Source: an uncultured Clostridia bacterium
Lineage (GTDB): Bacteria > Bacillota > Clostridia > TANB77 > CAG-508
DNA: 64,000 nucleotides
Assembly (NCBI GenBank): GCA_949482135.1
Contig: CASYFC010000003.1
Span: forward strand, 1-64,000
Reading direction: 5' to 3'
Below are positions 47,829-56,781 of this stretch, piece after piece (position 1 is the stretch's first letter; every line of letters starts with the position of its first letter). Made by a program: the position numbers and the translations under genes. Below the pieces are notes generated by a model that saw only the letters and a list, made by a program, of their open reading frames with translations, made no database searches and had not been told where the DNA came from.

Positions 47829-49589
47829 TTACAATTTTCCTAATCCATCAGCACTTATATCATTTGAAGAAATTGTTTTAAGCACGTCATTTGATGTTTC
47901 ATTTTGTACATTACTAGCATGCTTAATAACAGACTTTTCATAAAGATTTCTAACAAATCTAGCATTACCAAAACTTTCAGTGTCTTTAAATTCTAAAATT
48001 ATTTGTTTTGCTTTTTCAATTGCTTCATCATTAATTATAAAACCAGATTTTTCAAACATAGATTTTAATATTGTAATAAGTTCATCAACTGTGTAATCTT
48101 TAAATTCCATAGTATATCCAATTCTTGAAACAATACCAGAATTAGATTTTAAAAATGCATCCATTTCTTTACTATATCCCGCCAAAATTACAACTAAGTT
48201 ATCGCGATAATTTTCCATTGCTTGAATAAGAGTTGCAATACATTCATCATTAAAGCTTGAATTATTTCCAGGCTTACTTGCTAGAGAATATGCTTCATCT
48301 ATAAACAAAACCCCACCTAAAGCTCTTTCAATAACAGACATTGTTTTAGGGGCTGTTTGACCAACATACTGACCAATTAAATCTTTAGCAGAAACTTCTA
48401 CTAATTTGTTTTGTTCTATATAATCTAAGTTATATAAAATTTCTGCAATCATTCTTGCAACAGTAGTTTTTCCAGTACCAGGATTTCCTAAAAATACCAT
48501 ATGTAAATTAGTATCTTTAATTTTTATATCATCTCCAGCCTTATTTTTGAATTGAATAAGGCTAACTAAATCTTTTAACATGGACTTAACATTTTTTAAA
48601 CCAACAAGGCTATTTAAATCTTTAAAGATTTCATTTATTGATTTATTTCTTTCAAAAGGAGGAATGGTATTTGAAGTAATAGCTTCTTCATTTTTATTAA
48701 ATAATATTTTTTCAATTGTAGAACTAATATATTCTGGCGCTGATAATGTTGTTTTATTATAAGTTTCATTAACATAGTCTAAAAGATTTATTTCAAAATC
48801 AGCTGTAAGAATATAGTCTTTTCTAAGAGAATCTAATATTTTTTTGTAAACATCTTGAGAGCTTTCAGCAGTTGTATATAGTTCAAAATCAAATATTTTA
48901 TCTCTTAAGGTAGAATTAGTAGCAAATAATTCATCAATTTTTTGCTTATTTGTATCAGTAATAATTGTAGTAATTCCATCTATATTGCTATAATCTAGGA
49001 TAGAAGTTTCCCAAACATTTAAAAGTTTATTTTTTATATTTATTTCTTTGTTTAATAATCCATCAGAATCTTTAAAAATTACAATACTATTGTTCTTATT
49101 ATATAAGTCCGAAATATGATTAGATTCTTCAACAACAAATAAAGAACGTTCAACAGCAGTATCATTTTTTATATAATTAAAATATGTAAATCCTTCAATA
49201 ATAATATTAACAATATTATATAAAGTTTGGTCATTATCGCAATATATTCTCATGTTAAAAGGAATATAGTTTTTAACGATTCCCTCACTATATTTTCCAG
49301 CATATTCAATCATTTTCTTTAGGATTTCTTGAGATTCCGGAGTTAAATGAGAACTAGATATTTTTGAAAAAAGCTCTTCTATTTTCTTTTTTCTATCATC
49401 TAAAGAAACAGCCACTTCTAGTTTTTTTTCTTCTACATGTATTTTGGGAAAATCCTTTTCAGCATTAACTTTTTCTGAATCAAATCCATCTGTATTAGAA
49501 GATATAAGGTAGAAAAAATCATCATATATATCATTTAAAAATTTATATTTATCATTTTTAGGTAATTCGCTTTTTTCTAATTCTTGCAT
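47829..49589 (-). CDS. AAA+ ATPase, CbxX/CfqX (SpoVK-like)
   Basis: 586 aa, cytoplasmic. An unrecognised N-terminal region of about 300 residues precedes an AAA+ module. Walker A is GNPGTGKTT (about 366-374), Walker B is GVLFIDEAY (about 421-429), and sensor and arginine-finger regions follow (VVILAGYSKEMD, NSGIVSRI). The AAA part matches the CbxX/CfqX family, which includes SpoVK of sporulating bacteria and Rubisco activases. The ribosome site is AAGGAG. A small basic protein gene lies just upstream on the same strand, separated by a terminator. Confidence 0.87.
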   Translation of the reverse strand: MQELEKSELPKNDKYKFLNDIYDDFFYLISSNTDGFDSEKVNAEKDFPKIHVEEKKLEVAVSLDDRKKKIEELFSKISSSHLTPESQEILKKMIEYAGKYSEGIVKNYIPFNMRIYCDNDQTLYNIVNIIIEGFTYFNYIKNDTAVERSLFVVEESNHISDLYNKNNSIVIFKDSDGLLNKEINIKNKLLNVWETSILDYSNIDGITTIITDTNKQKIDELFATNSTLRDKIFDFELYTTAESSQDVYKKILDSLRKDYILTADFEINLLDYVNETYNKTTLSAPEYISSTIEKILFNKNEEAITSNTIPPFERNKSINEIFKDLNSLVGLKNVKSMLKDLVSLIQFKNKAGDDIKIKDTNLHMVFLGNPGTGKTTVARMIAEILYNLDYIEQNKLVEVSAKDLIGQYVGQTAPKTMSVIERALGGVLFIDEAYSLASKPGNNSSFNDECIATLIQAMENYRDNLVVILAGYSKEMDAFLKSNSGIVSRIGYTMEFKDYTVDELITILKSMFEKSGFIINDEAIEKAKQIILEFKDTESFGNARFVRNLYEKSVIKHASNVQNETSNDVLKTISSNDISADGLGKL

Positions 49590-49627
49590 AAAAACTCCTT
49601 TTAAATATATAAATTATACTTTCAAGT

Positions 49628-49668
49628 AAAAAGTTGCCTTTATTATATAATAAAAGCAACTTTTTAAC
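49628..49668. terminator. Terminator between small gene and AAA ATPase
   Basis: AAAAAGTTGC and GCAACTTTTT form a perfect stem with A and T runs on both sides, so it can work on either strand. Confidence 0.7.
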
Positions 49669-49676
49669 AATCTATT

Positions 49677-49943
49677 TTATTTAATAAATTTTTTCGACTT
49701 TTTAAAATGAACTTTAGTCTTTTTAAATTTATTCATAGATTTTTTCTTTTTAAAATCTTCTTGTTCTTCTTGCAATTTAATTATCAAATCACTAATTTCT
49801 TTGTCAAATGTTTCAAAAGAATTAGGAGTAGGGTATATATCTTCTAAATACTCAAAGACCATGGCATTTACAGCTCTTTTAAGAACTGTTGAAAAATTAT
49901 TTTTTATAAGGAATTCATTTTGATTGAATACTAAATTTTTCAA
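49677..49943 (-). CDS. Small basic hypothetical protein, 88 aa
   Basis: No family recognised. A helical N-terminal half (NNFSTVLKRAVNAMVFEYLEDIYP) and a coiled charged part end in a very Lys-rich tail (KFKKTKVHFKKSKKFIK). That tail suggests contact with nucleic acid or an acidic partner. The start is taken as TTG at 49941-49943, because AGGAGG lies 8 bases before it and overlaps the more upstream GTG. It could be a regulator acting with the neighbouring AAA protein, but nothing shows this directly. Confidence 0.6.
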   Translation of the reverse strand: MKNLVFNQNEFLIKNNFSTVLKRAVNAMVFEYLEDIYPTPNSFETFDKEISDLIIKLQEEQEDFKKKKSMNKFKKTKVHFKKSKKFIK

Positions 49944-50013
49944 GAAAACCACCTCCTATAAAAATTACCCTATTCTAATAAAATTATACCATATTTTAAG
50001 TTAAAAATAAAGA

Positions 50014-50044
50014 AAAAGCCCCAGTCAGTGCGACCAGGGCTTTT
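50014..50044 (-). terminator. Terminator of apt
   Basis: AAAAGCCC (50014-50021) pairs with GGGCTTTT (50037-50044). On the minus strand the stem ends in TTTTTC. Confidence 0.75.
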
Positions 50045-50112
50045 CTTAGAGTGAATGTTGGTGAGCTAAAATCTTACAATTCAGTTAAGAATATAGTTCA
50101 TAGGCAGTAGGA

Positions 50113-50628
50113 TTAGTAAACAATTGAAGAACTGATATCGTAGTTCTTCAAAAGCTCTCTTCCTTTCAAATCCTGAAGTTCAATCAGGAAGCAAATCTTT
50201 ACGACTTCGCCACCCAATTTTTCAACAAGGTTAATGATAGCCTGCATAGTTCCGCCAGTAGCCAGCAAATCATCTACGATGACCACACGCTGCCCTTTTT
50301 GGATAGCATCTTTGTGGATTTCGATGGTAGCTGAGCCGTACTCAAGGTCGTAGGTTTCCTGAATTGTCTCATAAGGAAGTTTACCGACCTTTCTAACAGG
50401 GACGAAACCAGTGTTGGTGTTAAATGCGATAGGAACGCCGAAAATAAATCCTCTGGATTCAGGCGCTACAACAAGGTCGAAGTCCAAATCTACCAATTCT
50501 TTCTGCAAACTGGTTACTGCGAGCTTAAGCCCCGCCGGATCCTGCAGAACAGTGGTGATGTCTTTGAACTGTATGCCTTTTTTAGGGAAGTCGGGGATGT
50601 TTCTTACATAATCTTTCAATTGTTTCAT
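50113..50628 (-). CDS. apt: Adenine phosphoribosyltransferase
   Basis: 171 aa, cytoplasmic. It makes AMP from adenine and PRPP in purine salvage. The PRPP-binding motif is VVIVDDLLATGGTM. IPDFPKKGIQFKDIT near the N-terminus and APESRGFIFG are typical of bacterial Apt. The start is the ATG at 50626-50628 with GGAGG upstream; the longer reading frame would include that ribosome site. Base use differs strongly from its surroundings. Three successive 60-base lines from 50161 have 24, 27 and 31 G or C, while nearby genes run near 15. This suggests acquisition from a less AT-rich relative. Confidence 0.95.
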   Translation of the reverse strand: MKQLKDYVRNIPDFPKKGIQFKDITTVLQDPAGLKLAVTSLQKELVDLDFDLVVAPESRGFIFGVPIAFNTNTGFVPVRKVGKLPYETIQETYDLEYGSATIEIHKDAIQKGQRVVIVDDLLATGGTMQAIINLVEKLGGEVVKICFLIELQDLKGRELLKNYDISSSIVY

Positions 50629-50726
50629 AAAATTACCTCCGTTTTTGTTTTGTTGTTTTACTGATAGCATCATTTACACCAAACATATCACTCTTTTTTA
50701 TTTTTTTCAATGTGCATTGCTAAAAT

Positions 50727-50755
50727 ATTATAACACAATTTTATGTAAATTGCAA
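50727..50755 (-). promoter_or_regulatory. Promoter of apt
   Basis: On the minus strand TTGCAA (50750-50755), a 17-base spacer and TATAAT (50727-50732) lie about 100 bases before the apt ATG. Confidence 0.65.
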
Positions 50756-50822
50756 AATAAAAGTTTTAAAAATAGTTATAATAAAAAGGAGAAATGAAAA
50801 CTACCCAAGTAAACTTTGGGAT

Positions 50823-50902
50823 TTATATAACTTCAAAATCTTTAGGAACTTTTAATTCAAAATTATAATCGTCTCCAATAATATAATAAAATTGTAATTT
50901 TC
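50823..50902 (-). pseudogene. C-terminal gene remnant
   Basis: A short open stretch ends in YNFELKVPKDFEVI and a TAA, then a small CCCAAAG/CTTTGGG-type hairpin. It has no start codon or ribosome site and begins inside the end of the next gene upstream. It looks like the surviving tail of a deleted gene; the family is unknown. Confidence 0.3.
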
Positions 50903-50905
50903 TAG

Positions 50906-51094
50906 TTACTTTACATCATTACTATTATCTTTTTTGCTATTTCTATATAATATACTAAATGTTAGTGTAAATAACATTGGTATAGCTGAATAACCAGCAT
51001 TATCCAATTTATGAGTGATTACCAAGTATCCACCAATAAAAGTTAAAATTGCAAATACAAGACTTAAAATCAAAAATATTTTTTCTTTATTCAT
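50906..51094 (-). CDS. Small membrane protein, 62 aa
   Basis: Two predicted membrane helices (residues about 5-26 and 35-50) and a charged tail (YRNSKKDNSNDVK). No family recognised. A good AAGGAG ribosome site lies upstream. It follows the 252-aa gene by 24 bases on the same strand, so the two are likely co-transcribed. Confidence 0.65.
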   Translation of the reverse strand: MNKEKIFLILSLVFAILTFIGGYLVITHKLDNAGYSAIPMLFTLTFSILYRNSKKDNSNDVK

Positions 51095-51118
51095 AACTTT
51101 TATATCTCCTTTATATAT

Positions 51119-51877
51119 TTAGTTAATAGTTGTTATCACAAATACATTATCAGTTTTAAAATTTTCTTCAGTTATATCTTCGTTGTATAAAACCCAATAT
51201 AAGTGATTATTATTTTTATATTCTGATATATAATTAAATTCTTTCAATTCAATTATTCTATCAGTTTCTACTGAAAATTTATCTCTTGTATTATCAGTAA
51301 CTACATATAATTTATCTGATTTCTCGTAATATAAAATATCTGTTAAGATTAAATCTCCTTCAACAGTGTTTTGAGCCACTCTAATAAATGCTGTTTTTTT
51401 ATTTTTGTAGTTTTCCATAAATTCGCTATACAAATTATCATTATGAACCATTGCACCTATAACAAAACAGTTATCTTTTTGAGCATCAAAAGATTTATAT
51501 TCCTTTGATAAATTTCTTATATCTCTATTTTTTGTCAGTTCAGTATTGTAAAAATCATTTAAGTTACTTATATTACTGCTATTTTCTTTATTAAACTCAC
51601 TATCTATTGGTAATTCATATTTCATAAACCAATTTCCCATTTTTACACCTATATTACTTTCATAAGGCTCATTTGGAGATACTCCAACATATCTAATAAC
51701 CTTATAGCCTAATCCCCAATATGTCACTTTACTGCCATCATTATTAACTATTTTGATACAATACTTTGGCTCGTGTCCTGTTGCTACTCTACCACTATCT
51801 ATATAGTTTGTTATAATTCCTACAACTATAAGTATCATTAAAAGTATTCCTACACCAATACATATCTTCTTTTTCAT
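51119..51877 (-). CDS. Membrane-anchored hypothetical protein, 252 aa
   Basis: One N-terminal membrane helix (about residues 4-24) is followed by an extracellular part with CIKIVNNDGSKVTYWGLGYKVIRYVG near its start. I know this opening from uncharacterised Clostridial lipoprotein-like proteins, but the family has no known function. There is no lipobox Cys at the usual place. The ribosome site is AAGGAGG. It is probably co-transcribed with the 62-aa membrane protein downstream. Confidence 0.7.
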   Translation of the reverse strand: MKKKICIGVGILLMILIVVGIITNYIDSGRVATGHEPKYCIKIVNNDGSKVTYWGLGYKVIRYVGVSPNEPYESNIGVKMGNWFMKYELPIDSEFNKENSSNISNLNDFYNTELTKNRDIRNLSKEYKSFDAQKDNCFVIGAMVHNDNLYSEFMENYKNKKTAFIRVAQNTVEGDLILTDILYYEKSDKLYVVTDNTRDKFSVETDRIIELKEFNYISEYKNNNHLYWVLYNEDITEENFKTDNVFVITTIN

Positions 51878-52149
51878 AAGATTCCTCCTTCAACTTACCA
51901 TAGCGACAACTTACTACTTGTCTTTATAATTATATATTAAAAATATCTAAATATAAAGTGTTTTGCTTATGTAATATTTCTTGTTCATTTTCATTTAACT
52001 TTAAATTTTCAAACATCTTGTCAGTAAAATAACTATTTCATTAACTACGTTAATATAATTAAAATTTAATTAATTTTTAGTATTAAGTAAAATATTAAGT
52101 AATTAACAAAAAATAAGCACCTGCAAAAACTGCAAGTGCTTTATTTTCA
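51878..52149. other. Intergenic region with possible gene remnant
   Basis: No full gene. A minus-strand open stretch at about 51930-52030 reads MFENLKLNENEQEILHKQNT and ends in TAA. It lacks a ribosome site and may be a gene tail. The rest is plain AT-rich sequence. Confidence 0.35.
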
Positions 52150-52225
<76 letters not shown>

Positions 52226-52437
52226 ATGCTTAACAGAATTTATTATACTACTATTATATAACTTTGTCAACTGTTTTTCACAATTTTCTTTAGAATTGAG
52301 CAGATTACGTTTAAACTTTTGTATATATATAGTATGCAATATATTTTTTAAATATACTACATTTTTATACCAATTTTAAAATAAGGTTTTTTTTAATAAA
52401 AAAAATAATAAAATTATTTTATAAATTTGAAACAAAA

Positions 52438-52466
52438 TTGACGTTTTAATTATCTTATATATATAA
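52438..52466 (+). promoter_or_regulatory. Candidate promoter of the ECF sigma operon
   Basis: TTGACG (52438-52443), a 17-base spacer and ATATAA (52461-52466). A GAAAC motif just upstream hints at possible ECF autoregulation, but the spacing to a matching -10 is not convincing. Confidence 0.4.
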
Positions 52467-52497
52467 GTATTTATTATTTTTATATGAAGGAGGTAAA

Positions 52498-53016
52498 ATG
52501 AATACAGAAATAATAAAAAGAGCAAAAAAAGGTGATATTAATGCATTTGAAGATATTATATTATATTATAAAAATGACTTATATAAAATAGCTAGAACAA
52601 GGCTTAATAGAAATGAAGATATTGATGATGCAATACAAGAAACAATTTTATCAGCCTATCAATCATTAAATAAACTAATTAATGTTTCAAAATTCAAGTC
52701 TTGGATTATAACAATTTTAATAAACAAGTGTAATTATATTTATAAACAAAATGTAAATATTATTTCATATGATTATATAGAGGGTGAAAAATTAATATTA
52801 ACATCAGAAGAACTTGATTCTAATATTGAATTTGATGATTTATTAAATGAATTGGATAAAGATGAAAAGACAATTTTAGTATTATATTATTGTGAAGGAT
52901 ATAAAACTATCGAAATAGCAAAGATGATGCATATTAATAATTCTACTGTGAGGACAAAAATGCATAGAGCAAGAAAAAAATTAAAATTAATAGAGGAGGA
53001 AAATGTTTATGAATAA
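52498..53016 (+). CDS. ECF-type RNA polymerase sigma factor
   Basis: 172 aa. A sigma-70 region 2 (about residues 8-75, with DIDDAIQETILSAYQSL) and a region 4 helix-turn-helix (about 115-165, ILVLYYCEGYKTIEIAKMMH and STVRTKMHRARKKL) are present. There is no region 1 or 3, as in ECF factors. It directs RNA polymerase to a small stress regulon. The ribosome site is AAGGAGG. Its stop overlaps the start of the DUF4179 gene, a common sigma/anti-sigma pairing in Clostridia. Confidence 0.92.
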   Translation: MNTEIIKRAKKGDINAFEDIILYYKNDLYKIARTRLNRNEDIDDAIQETILSAYQSLNKLINVSKFKSWIITILINKCNYIYKQNVNIISYDYIEGEKLILTSEELDSNIEFDDLLNELDKDEKTILVLYYCEGYKTIEIAKMMHINNSTVRTKMHRARKKLKLIEEENVYE

Positions 53017-54073
53017 TAGAGAAAAAGATTTTATATATAATATTTCAAAGAAGTTAGAACCACATCAAAGCTATAATGATAGCATTTCTAATATTTTTGA
53101 GAAAATAAGAAAAAATAAAAAAGTAAAATCAAATAACTTTAAATTAAGTTTTGCAACAGTATCATGTTCTGTTTTATTAATTACAGGAGTAGTTTTTGCA
53201 AAAGATATTGAAAATTTTGTAAAAAAACAGTTTTCTGATTTTAATGTTGGAAATGGAGTAACAACTGCAATTGAAAACGGATACATAGGAAAATCAACTG
53301 ATACATTATATGAGCAAAATGTTAGTATGATTGAAAATAATGAAATAATTGATAATATTAAGGTAAAAAGCAAAATTGAAGAGTTTATTATGACTGACTC
53401 AAATATTAATATTTCTTTTTACTTTGAGTTTGAAAATAAAATAAATGACTATGTAGATTTAGGGAAAACGATAAATGATTATATAGATTATGAGGGTTCA
53501 CACGATATAGTACTATCTGATTTAGTTATTATTGATGAAAATAAGAATATTTTATACTATGATTATTATAAAAACAGTAATTTCAACGAATTTTGTAAAA
53601 AACATGATATTAATTATAATAGTGAACAAAATAAATTTGCTTATAGTAATTCAGTAAAAGAGTTTATAAATTATGATAACAGTTTAGGTACTAATTTTGT
53701 TTATAACATTAGTTCATCAAATATATATCCAAAATCAAAAGAGCTAAATATTTATTTTTCAAAAATTGATTTAATACCGGCATATCCTGATAATAAAGCA
53801 AGTAAACAAATTACTTTAGAGGGAAATTGGGAAATGTATTTAAAAGTTCCAGAAATAATGTATAATCGAGGAGATTTTTCATATAAAGTCATAGGTTGTG
53901 ACAATAATAATTTTGAAGTATGCACAAATAAACTTACAGATACAAATTTTGAAATAGGAGTAAACATAAAAAATGTTGAAGAACCTATATATCCAATTGA
54001 ATTAATAAGCCGTGAAAAAGAATTATCTAATATCTATACTGTTGAAGAAATGAATGATCGGAAAAAAATATAA
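53009..54073 (+). CDS. DUF4179 protein, putative anti-sigma factor, probably frameshifted
   Basis: About 354 aa. A cytoplasmic N-terminus of some 45 residues, one membrane helix (SCSVLLITGVVFA, about 50-66) and an extracellular DUF4179-type domain. I chose the second ATG (53009), 9 bases after GGAGG; the first (53003) is too close to it. It overlaps the sigma gene by 8 bases, so translation is coupled. The frame ends just after an A7 run (54062-54068), while the adjacent frame stays open for another 115 codons. The intact gene was therefore probably about 470 codons. The anti-sigma role is inferred from context. Confidence 0.8.
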   Translation: MNNREKDFIYNISKKLEPHQSYNDSISNIFEKIRKNKKVKSNNFKLSFATVSCSVLLITGVVFAKDIENFVKKQFSDFNVGNGVTTAIENGYIGKSTDTLYEQNVSMIENNEIIDNIKVKSKIEEFIMTDSNINISFYFEFENKINDYVDLGKTINDYIDYEGSHDIVLSDLVIIDENKNILYYDYYKNSNFNEFCKKHDINYNSEQNKFAYSNSVKEFINYDNSLGTNFVYNISSSNIYPKSKELNIYFSKIDLIPAYPDNKASKQITLEGNWEMYLKVPEIMYNRGDFSYKVIGCDNNNFEVCTNKLTDTNFEIGVNIKNVEEPIYPIELISREKELSNIYTVEEMNDRKKI

Positions 54074-54413
54074 AACAAGAGAAAGCTTTATTTCATTTTA
54101 TGGTAATGATAAATACGCAGATATGTTTAGTAACTACCAGAATAATAGATATCCCGTAAGATTACTAGGAGAATATCCTATTATGTGGGAAAATAAAACA
54201 GATGGATGCTATATTTTGAATTCTAAAGGAGAAAAATTTTATAGTACATTACAATCAGATAGGTATCAATGTTATAATTTTGAAAAAGATTCAAAACAAT
54301 ATAATTTTGGTGAAACATTTGAAATGAATAAATATACCGCTACTGATAAGATTACTATGGTTATAGATTTTAAAGGAAGACCAGTACACATAGAACTAGA
54401 AAAATGTGAATAG
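54054..54413 (+). pseudogene. C-terminal part of the DUF4179 protein in another frame
   Basis: An open frame of 119 codons overlaps the end of the upstream gene. It has no ribosome site. Removing one A from the A7 run at 54062-54068 would fuse the two frames without a break (DRKKYKTRES). It ends with a beta-rich region (TMVIDFKGRPVHIELEK). It could be a natural frameshift mutation, slippage on the A run or a sequence error. Confidence 0.65.
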
Positions 54414-54423
54414 CAAATTAATT

Positions 54424-54447
54424 AAAGACTGCATTTTGCAGCCTTTA
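54424..54447 (+). terminator. Weak terminator after the ECF operon
   Basis: AAAGACTGC and GCAGCCTTT pair around ATTTT with one mismatch. Confidence 0.45.
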
Positions 54448-54624
54448 ATTATGTATAATAGAAATAATATTTTATCTTGTTTATCTTTTTTACTCAATTT
54501 TTACAAGGACATGTATAATATGTATATGTTGAAAATATTCATACATAGTGAATCAAATTCCATAACAATGGATTTGATATAAAAGTTAAGAATGCATAAC
54601 ACAAACAACAATGGAGGTACTAGT

Positions 54625-55176
54625 ATGAAAACAAAACTTTTTAACAAATTCGCCAGTATGATATTAGCAATCTGTATGGTAATTGGTGTGGCAATTCCTG
54701 CATATGCAATGGAGTTGCCTAATTCTACTACAGAAGCCGAGCTGTATGAAACAGAAGATTCTGGAGTAGCTACTCAAAGCAGCGTTCCTGAAGTACATCT
54801 CGGATACACAGAGGCGAAAGATTTATTTTACAATCAACTTGTCGATCAGAAAAGTTACAAGTTGATGGGAAGAATATATCTTCCTAACGATCCTCATATT
54901 AATCGGATTATCTACACTGCATTTTTTAAAAAAGATGATTCCGATACAGGTATTGGAGATGTAAAACTTAATCTTCAGTTTAGGAGAAACGGTGAAGTTA
55001 TATATAATGATTCCTTTGAGTACATGAAAACTGCGGGAATGCTTCTTCGCAAAGAAGTAAAAGGTGTCCATATGAATGAAGTCATTGAAGTATGGGCAGA
55101 TGCAAGTTCTGTTTCTCAGTCAAATGGAAGCATTAGAAAAATTCTCATAACAAATATGGGAGTTTATACTGATTAA
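54625..55176 (+). CDS. Secreted hypothetical protein, 183 aa
   Basis: A signal peptide (residues about 1-28, ending AYA before MELPN) shows export. The mature part has an acidic Ser/Thr-rich lead and then a beta-rich domain (MGRIYLPN, DVKLNLQFRRNG, EVIEVWADASS). No family recognised. The ATG at 54625 has GGAGGT just upstream; an earlier ATG at 54592 would place that site inside the gene. Codon use is less AT-biased than in its neighbours, which suggests a separate origin. A strong terminator follows. Confidence 0.78.
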   Translation: MKTKLFNKFASMILAICMVIGVAIPAYAMELPNSTTEAELYETEDSGVATQSSVPEVHLGYTEAKDLFYNQLVDQKSYKLMGRIYLPNDPHINRIIYTAFFKKDDSDTGIGDVKLNLQFRRNGEVIYNDSFEYMKTAGMLLRKEVKGVHMNEVIEVWADASSVSQSNGSIRKILITNMGVYTD

Positions 55177-55233
55177 CCTCAGTTAGAATTTTTTTCTGTA
55201 ACTAATTAAACTAAATTGCATTCTTAGCTTTTT

Positions 55234-55263
55234 CGCGGATACCTCTTGGTATCCGCGTTTTTC
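55234..55263 (+). terminator. Intrinsic terminator
   Basis: A perfect 10-bp stem CGCGGATACC / GGTATCCGCG (55234-55243 with 55248-55257), loop TCTT, then TTTTTC. Confidence 0.92.
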
Positions 55264-55267
55264 TTTA

Positions 55268-56002
55268 TTATATTTTTAATTTTCCTAAAATGGCATAAAT
55301 AATTCTTTTGGAGCCTGGTTTTAAAAATTCATATTCATACAAATATTCTTGTAACTTTTTTTCTTCACATTCATACGTCATCATATCTGTTGCATTCCTT
55401 ATATTACATTTTACAGTATGAGCAGATTTGTGAAATTTTGCACCTACTAAAGGATATATATCTTTTTCAAGATTATCATTACAATAATTTTTAAGCACTG
55501 ATAATATATATATTGTTTCAAGTAAATAACTTGTTCCAGAATAAGAGAAACTATATCTTAAATACTCTAATTCACTTTTTATACATTCTTTAATGTATTT
55601 TTCTTTATTTTTATTAACATTATATAAAATATTATTTTGTTTAGTTTGTACTAATTTACTAATAGTATTAGTAATCTTATTAATATCTTTAAAATTTGTT
55701 ATACAATGATATATATTTTTATCATCAAATTTATTTTTACCAATCTTTCTTTCTAGTATTAATACTACTGAATTTTTATATTTACTTTCAGAAATTAATT
55801 TGTTATTTCTTATGTTTATATATTCATCATAATCTAAATGAATTATAATTATATCAATATCATAATTATTTAATGCATGTTTTATTTCTTTAAATGTACT
55901 TGATATAGAAGAAATTCTTACATTACTATTTATTTTACTTATATTATTTATTAATTTCTTACAAGATTCCATATCATTTTCTATTAATAATATATTAATC
56001 AT
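55268..56002 (-). CDS. Spo0A-like response regulator
   Basis: 244 aa. The N-terminus is receiver-like (INILLIENDMESC, then DIDIIIIHLDYDEY), with part of the acidic pocket kept. The C-terminus resembles the Spo0A DNA-binding domain: GTSYLLETIYIL, KDIYPLVGAKFHKSAHTVKCNIRNATDM, then KRIIYAILGKL. Spo0A is the master regulator of sporulation, but this protein is diverged and is probably a paralogue with another target set. The ribosome site is GGAGGAAAA. Two decayed relatives lie just upstream. Confidence 0.75.
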   Translation of the reverse strand: MINILLIENDMESCKKLINNISKINSNVRISSISSTFKEIKHALNNYDIDIIIIHLDYDEYINIRNNKLISESKYKNSVVLILERKIGKNKFDDKNIYHCITNFKDINKITNTISKLVQTKQNNILYNVNKNKEKYIKECIKSELEYLRYSFSYSGTSYLLETIYILSVLKNYCNDNLEKDIYPLVGAKFHKSAHTVKCNIRNATDMMTYECEEKKLQEYLYEYEFLKPGSKRIIYAILGKLKI

Positions 56003-56059
56003 GTTAAATTTTCCTCCTCAATTTATTATTCTATAAATAATTATTAAATTAAATTTTTT

Positions 56060-56460
56060 CAATAATGGAAAATATCATTTTCTAAGTCATAGTTATAATA
56101 ATTATCCAAATTCAACAAAATTAGCTTATTAAGTAAATTTAATAAATTATCAAAAGAGTTATTTTTTAAAAGATAATCATATACTCTTTAATTCTTTACT
56201 TAAATTTAGTTCATCTAAAATAAGTATAATTGATTTTGGAATTATTTTGGTATTAATTTCTTTTAATTCTAATACTTTTTCAATTTGAAATATATTCAAA
56301 TAAATTAAGATAATATCTATATGTTTTCTTTTTATTTCATCTTTTACATTTTTGACATTATTGACTATTCCAACAACTTTAACATATGATTGTTGTTTAT
56401 CTCATTCATTAAATTTATACAATATTTTGTACTTTTACCAATTAATAAAATATCTAACAT
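56060..56460 (-). pseudogene. Decayed receiver domain of a Spo0A-like paralogue
   Basis: It starts MLDILLIGKSTKYCINLMNE with GGGGAGG upstream, like the intact neighbour. It breaks frame after about 25 codons, continues as YVKVVGIVNNVKNVKDEIKR and IDIILIYLNIFQIEKVLEL, and breaks again before YDYLLKNNSFDNLLNLLNKL. The order and pattern match the receiver of the gene at 55268-56002. At least two frameshifts are present and the DNA-binding domain is missing. Confidence 0.65.
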
Positions 56461-56512
56461 AAAAATTCTTTTCCTCCCCATTTTTAGCTTTTATTTATTT
56501 AGATGATATTTT

Positions 56513-56635
56513 TTACAAAATAGCTTTAACTATCGACTTTTGACCTAGTTTTATGTAATTAATTTTTTATATATAAATAATCTTTTAATCTTTCTTCTTC
56601 ACATTCTTATTAAAAATACAAACTTCGACAGAATC
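56513..56635 (-). pseudogene. C-terminal remnant of another Spo0A-like paralogue
   Basis: Frames read ECEEERLKDYLYIKN and, after a break, YIKLGQKSIVKAIL. They match ECEEKKLQEYLYEYEFLKPG and SKRIIYAIL at the end of the intact Spo0A-like protein. Only the tail remains. It suggests at least three tandem copies once stood here. Confidence 0.55.
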
Positions 56636-56675
56636 GTTTTTTTCCTTACTTATCATAAATATTTAAGGCGAAACC

Positions 56676-56704
56676 TTGTAAAATCAACAAATCTGTGATA
56701 ATAT
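56676..56704 (+). promoter_or_regulatory. Candidate promoter
   Basis: TTGTAA (56676-56681), a 17-base spacer and TAATAT (56699-56704) lie about 77 bases before the ATG of the membrane protein gene. Confidence 0.5.
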
Positions 56705-56781
56705 GCTTGTGCCAAATATCCTGTTTTACAGGTTAATATATATGTACCTTAAGGAAAATAATTTTTTCAGGAGGTAGAACA

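Noticed and set aside
51930-52030. Small minus-strand gene
   Set aside because: An open tail with no ribosome site or convincing start; kept only as a possible remnant in the intergenic note.
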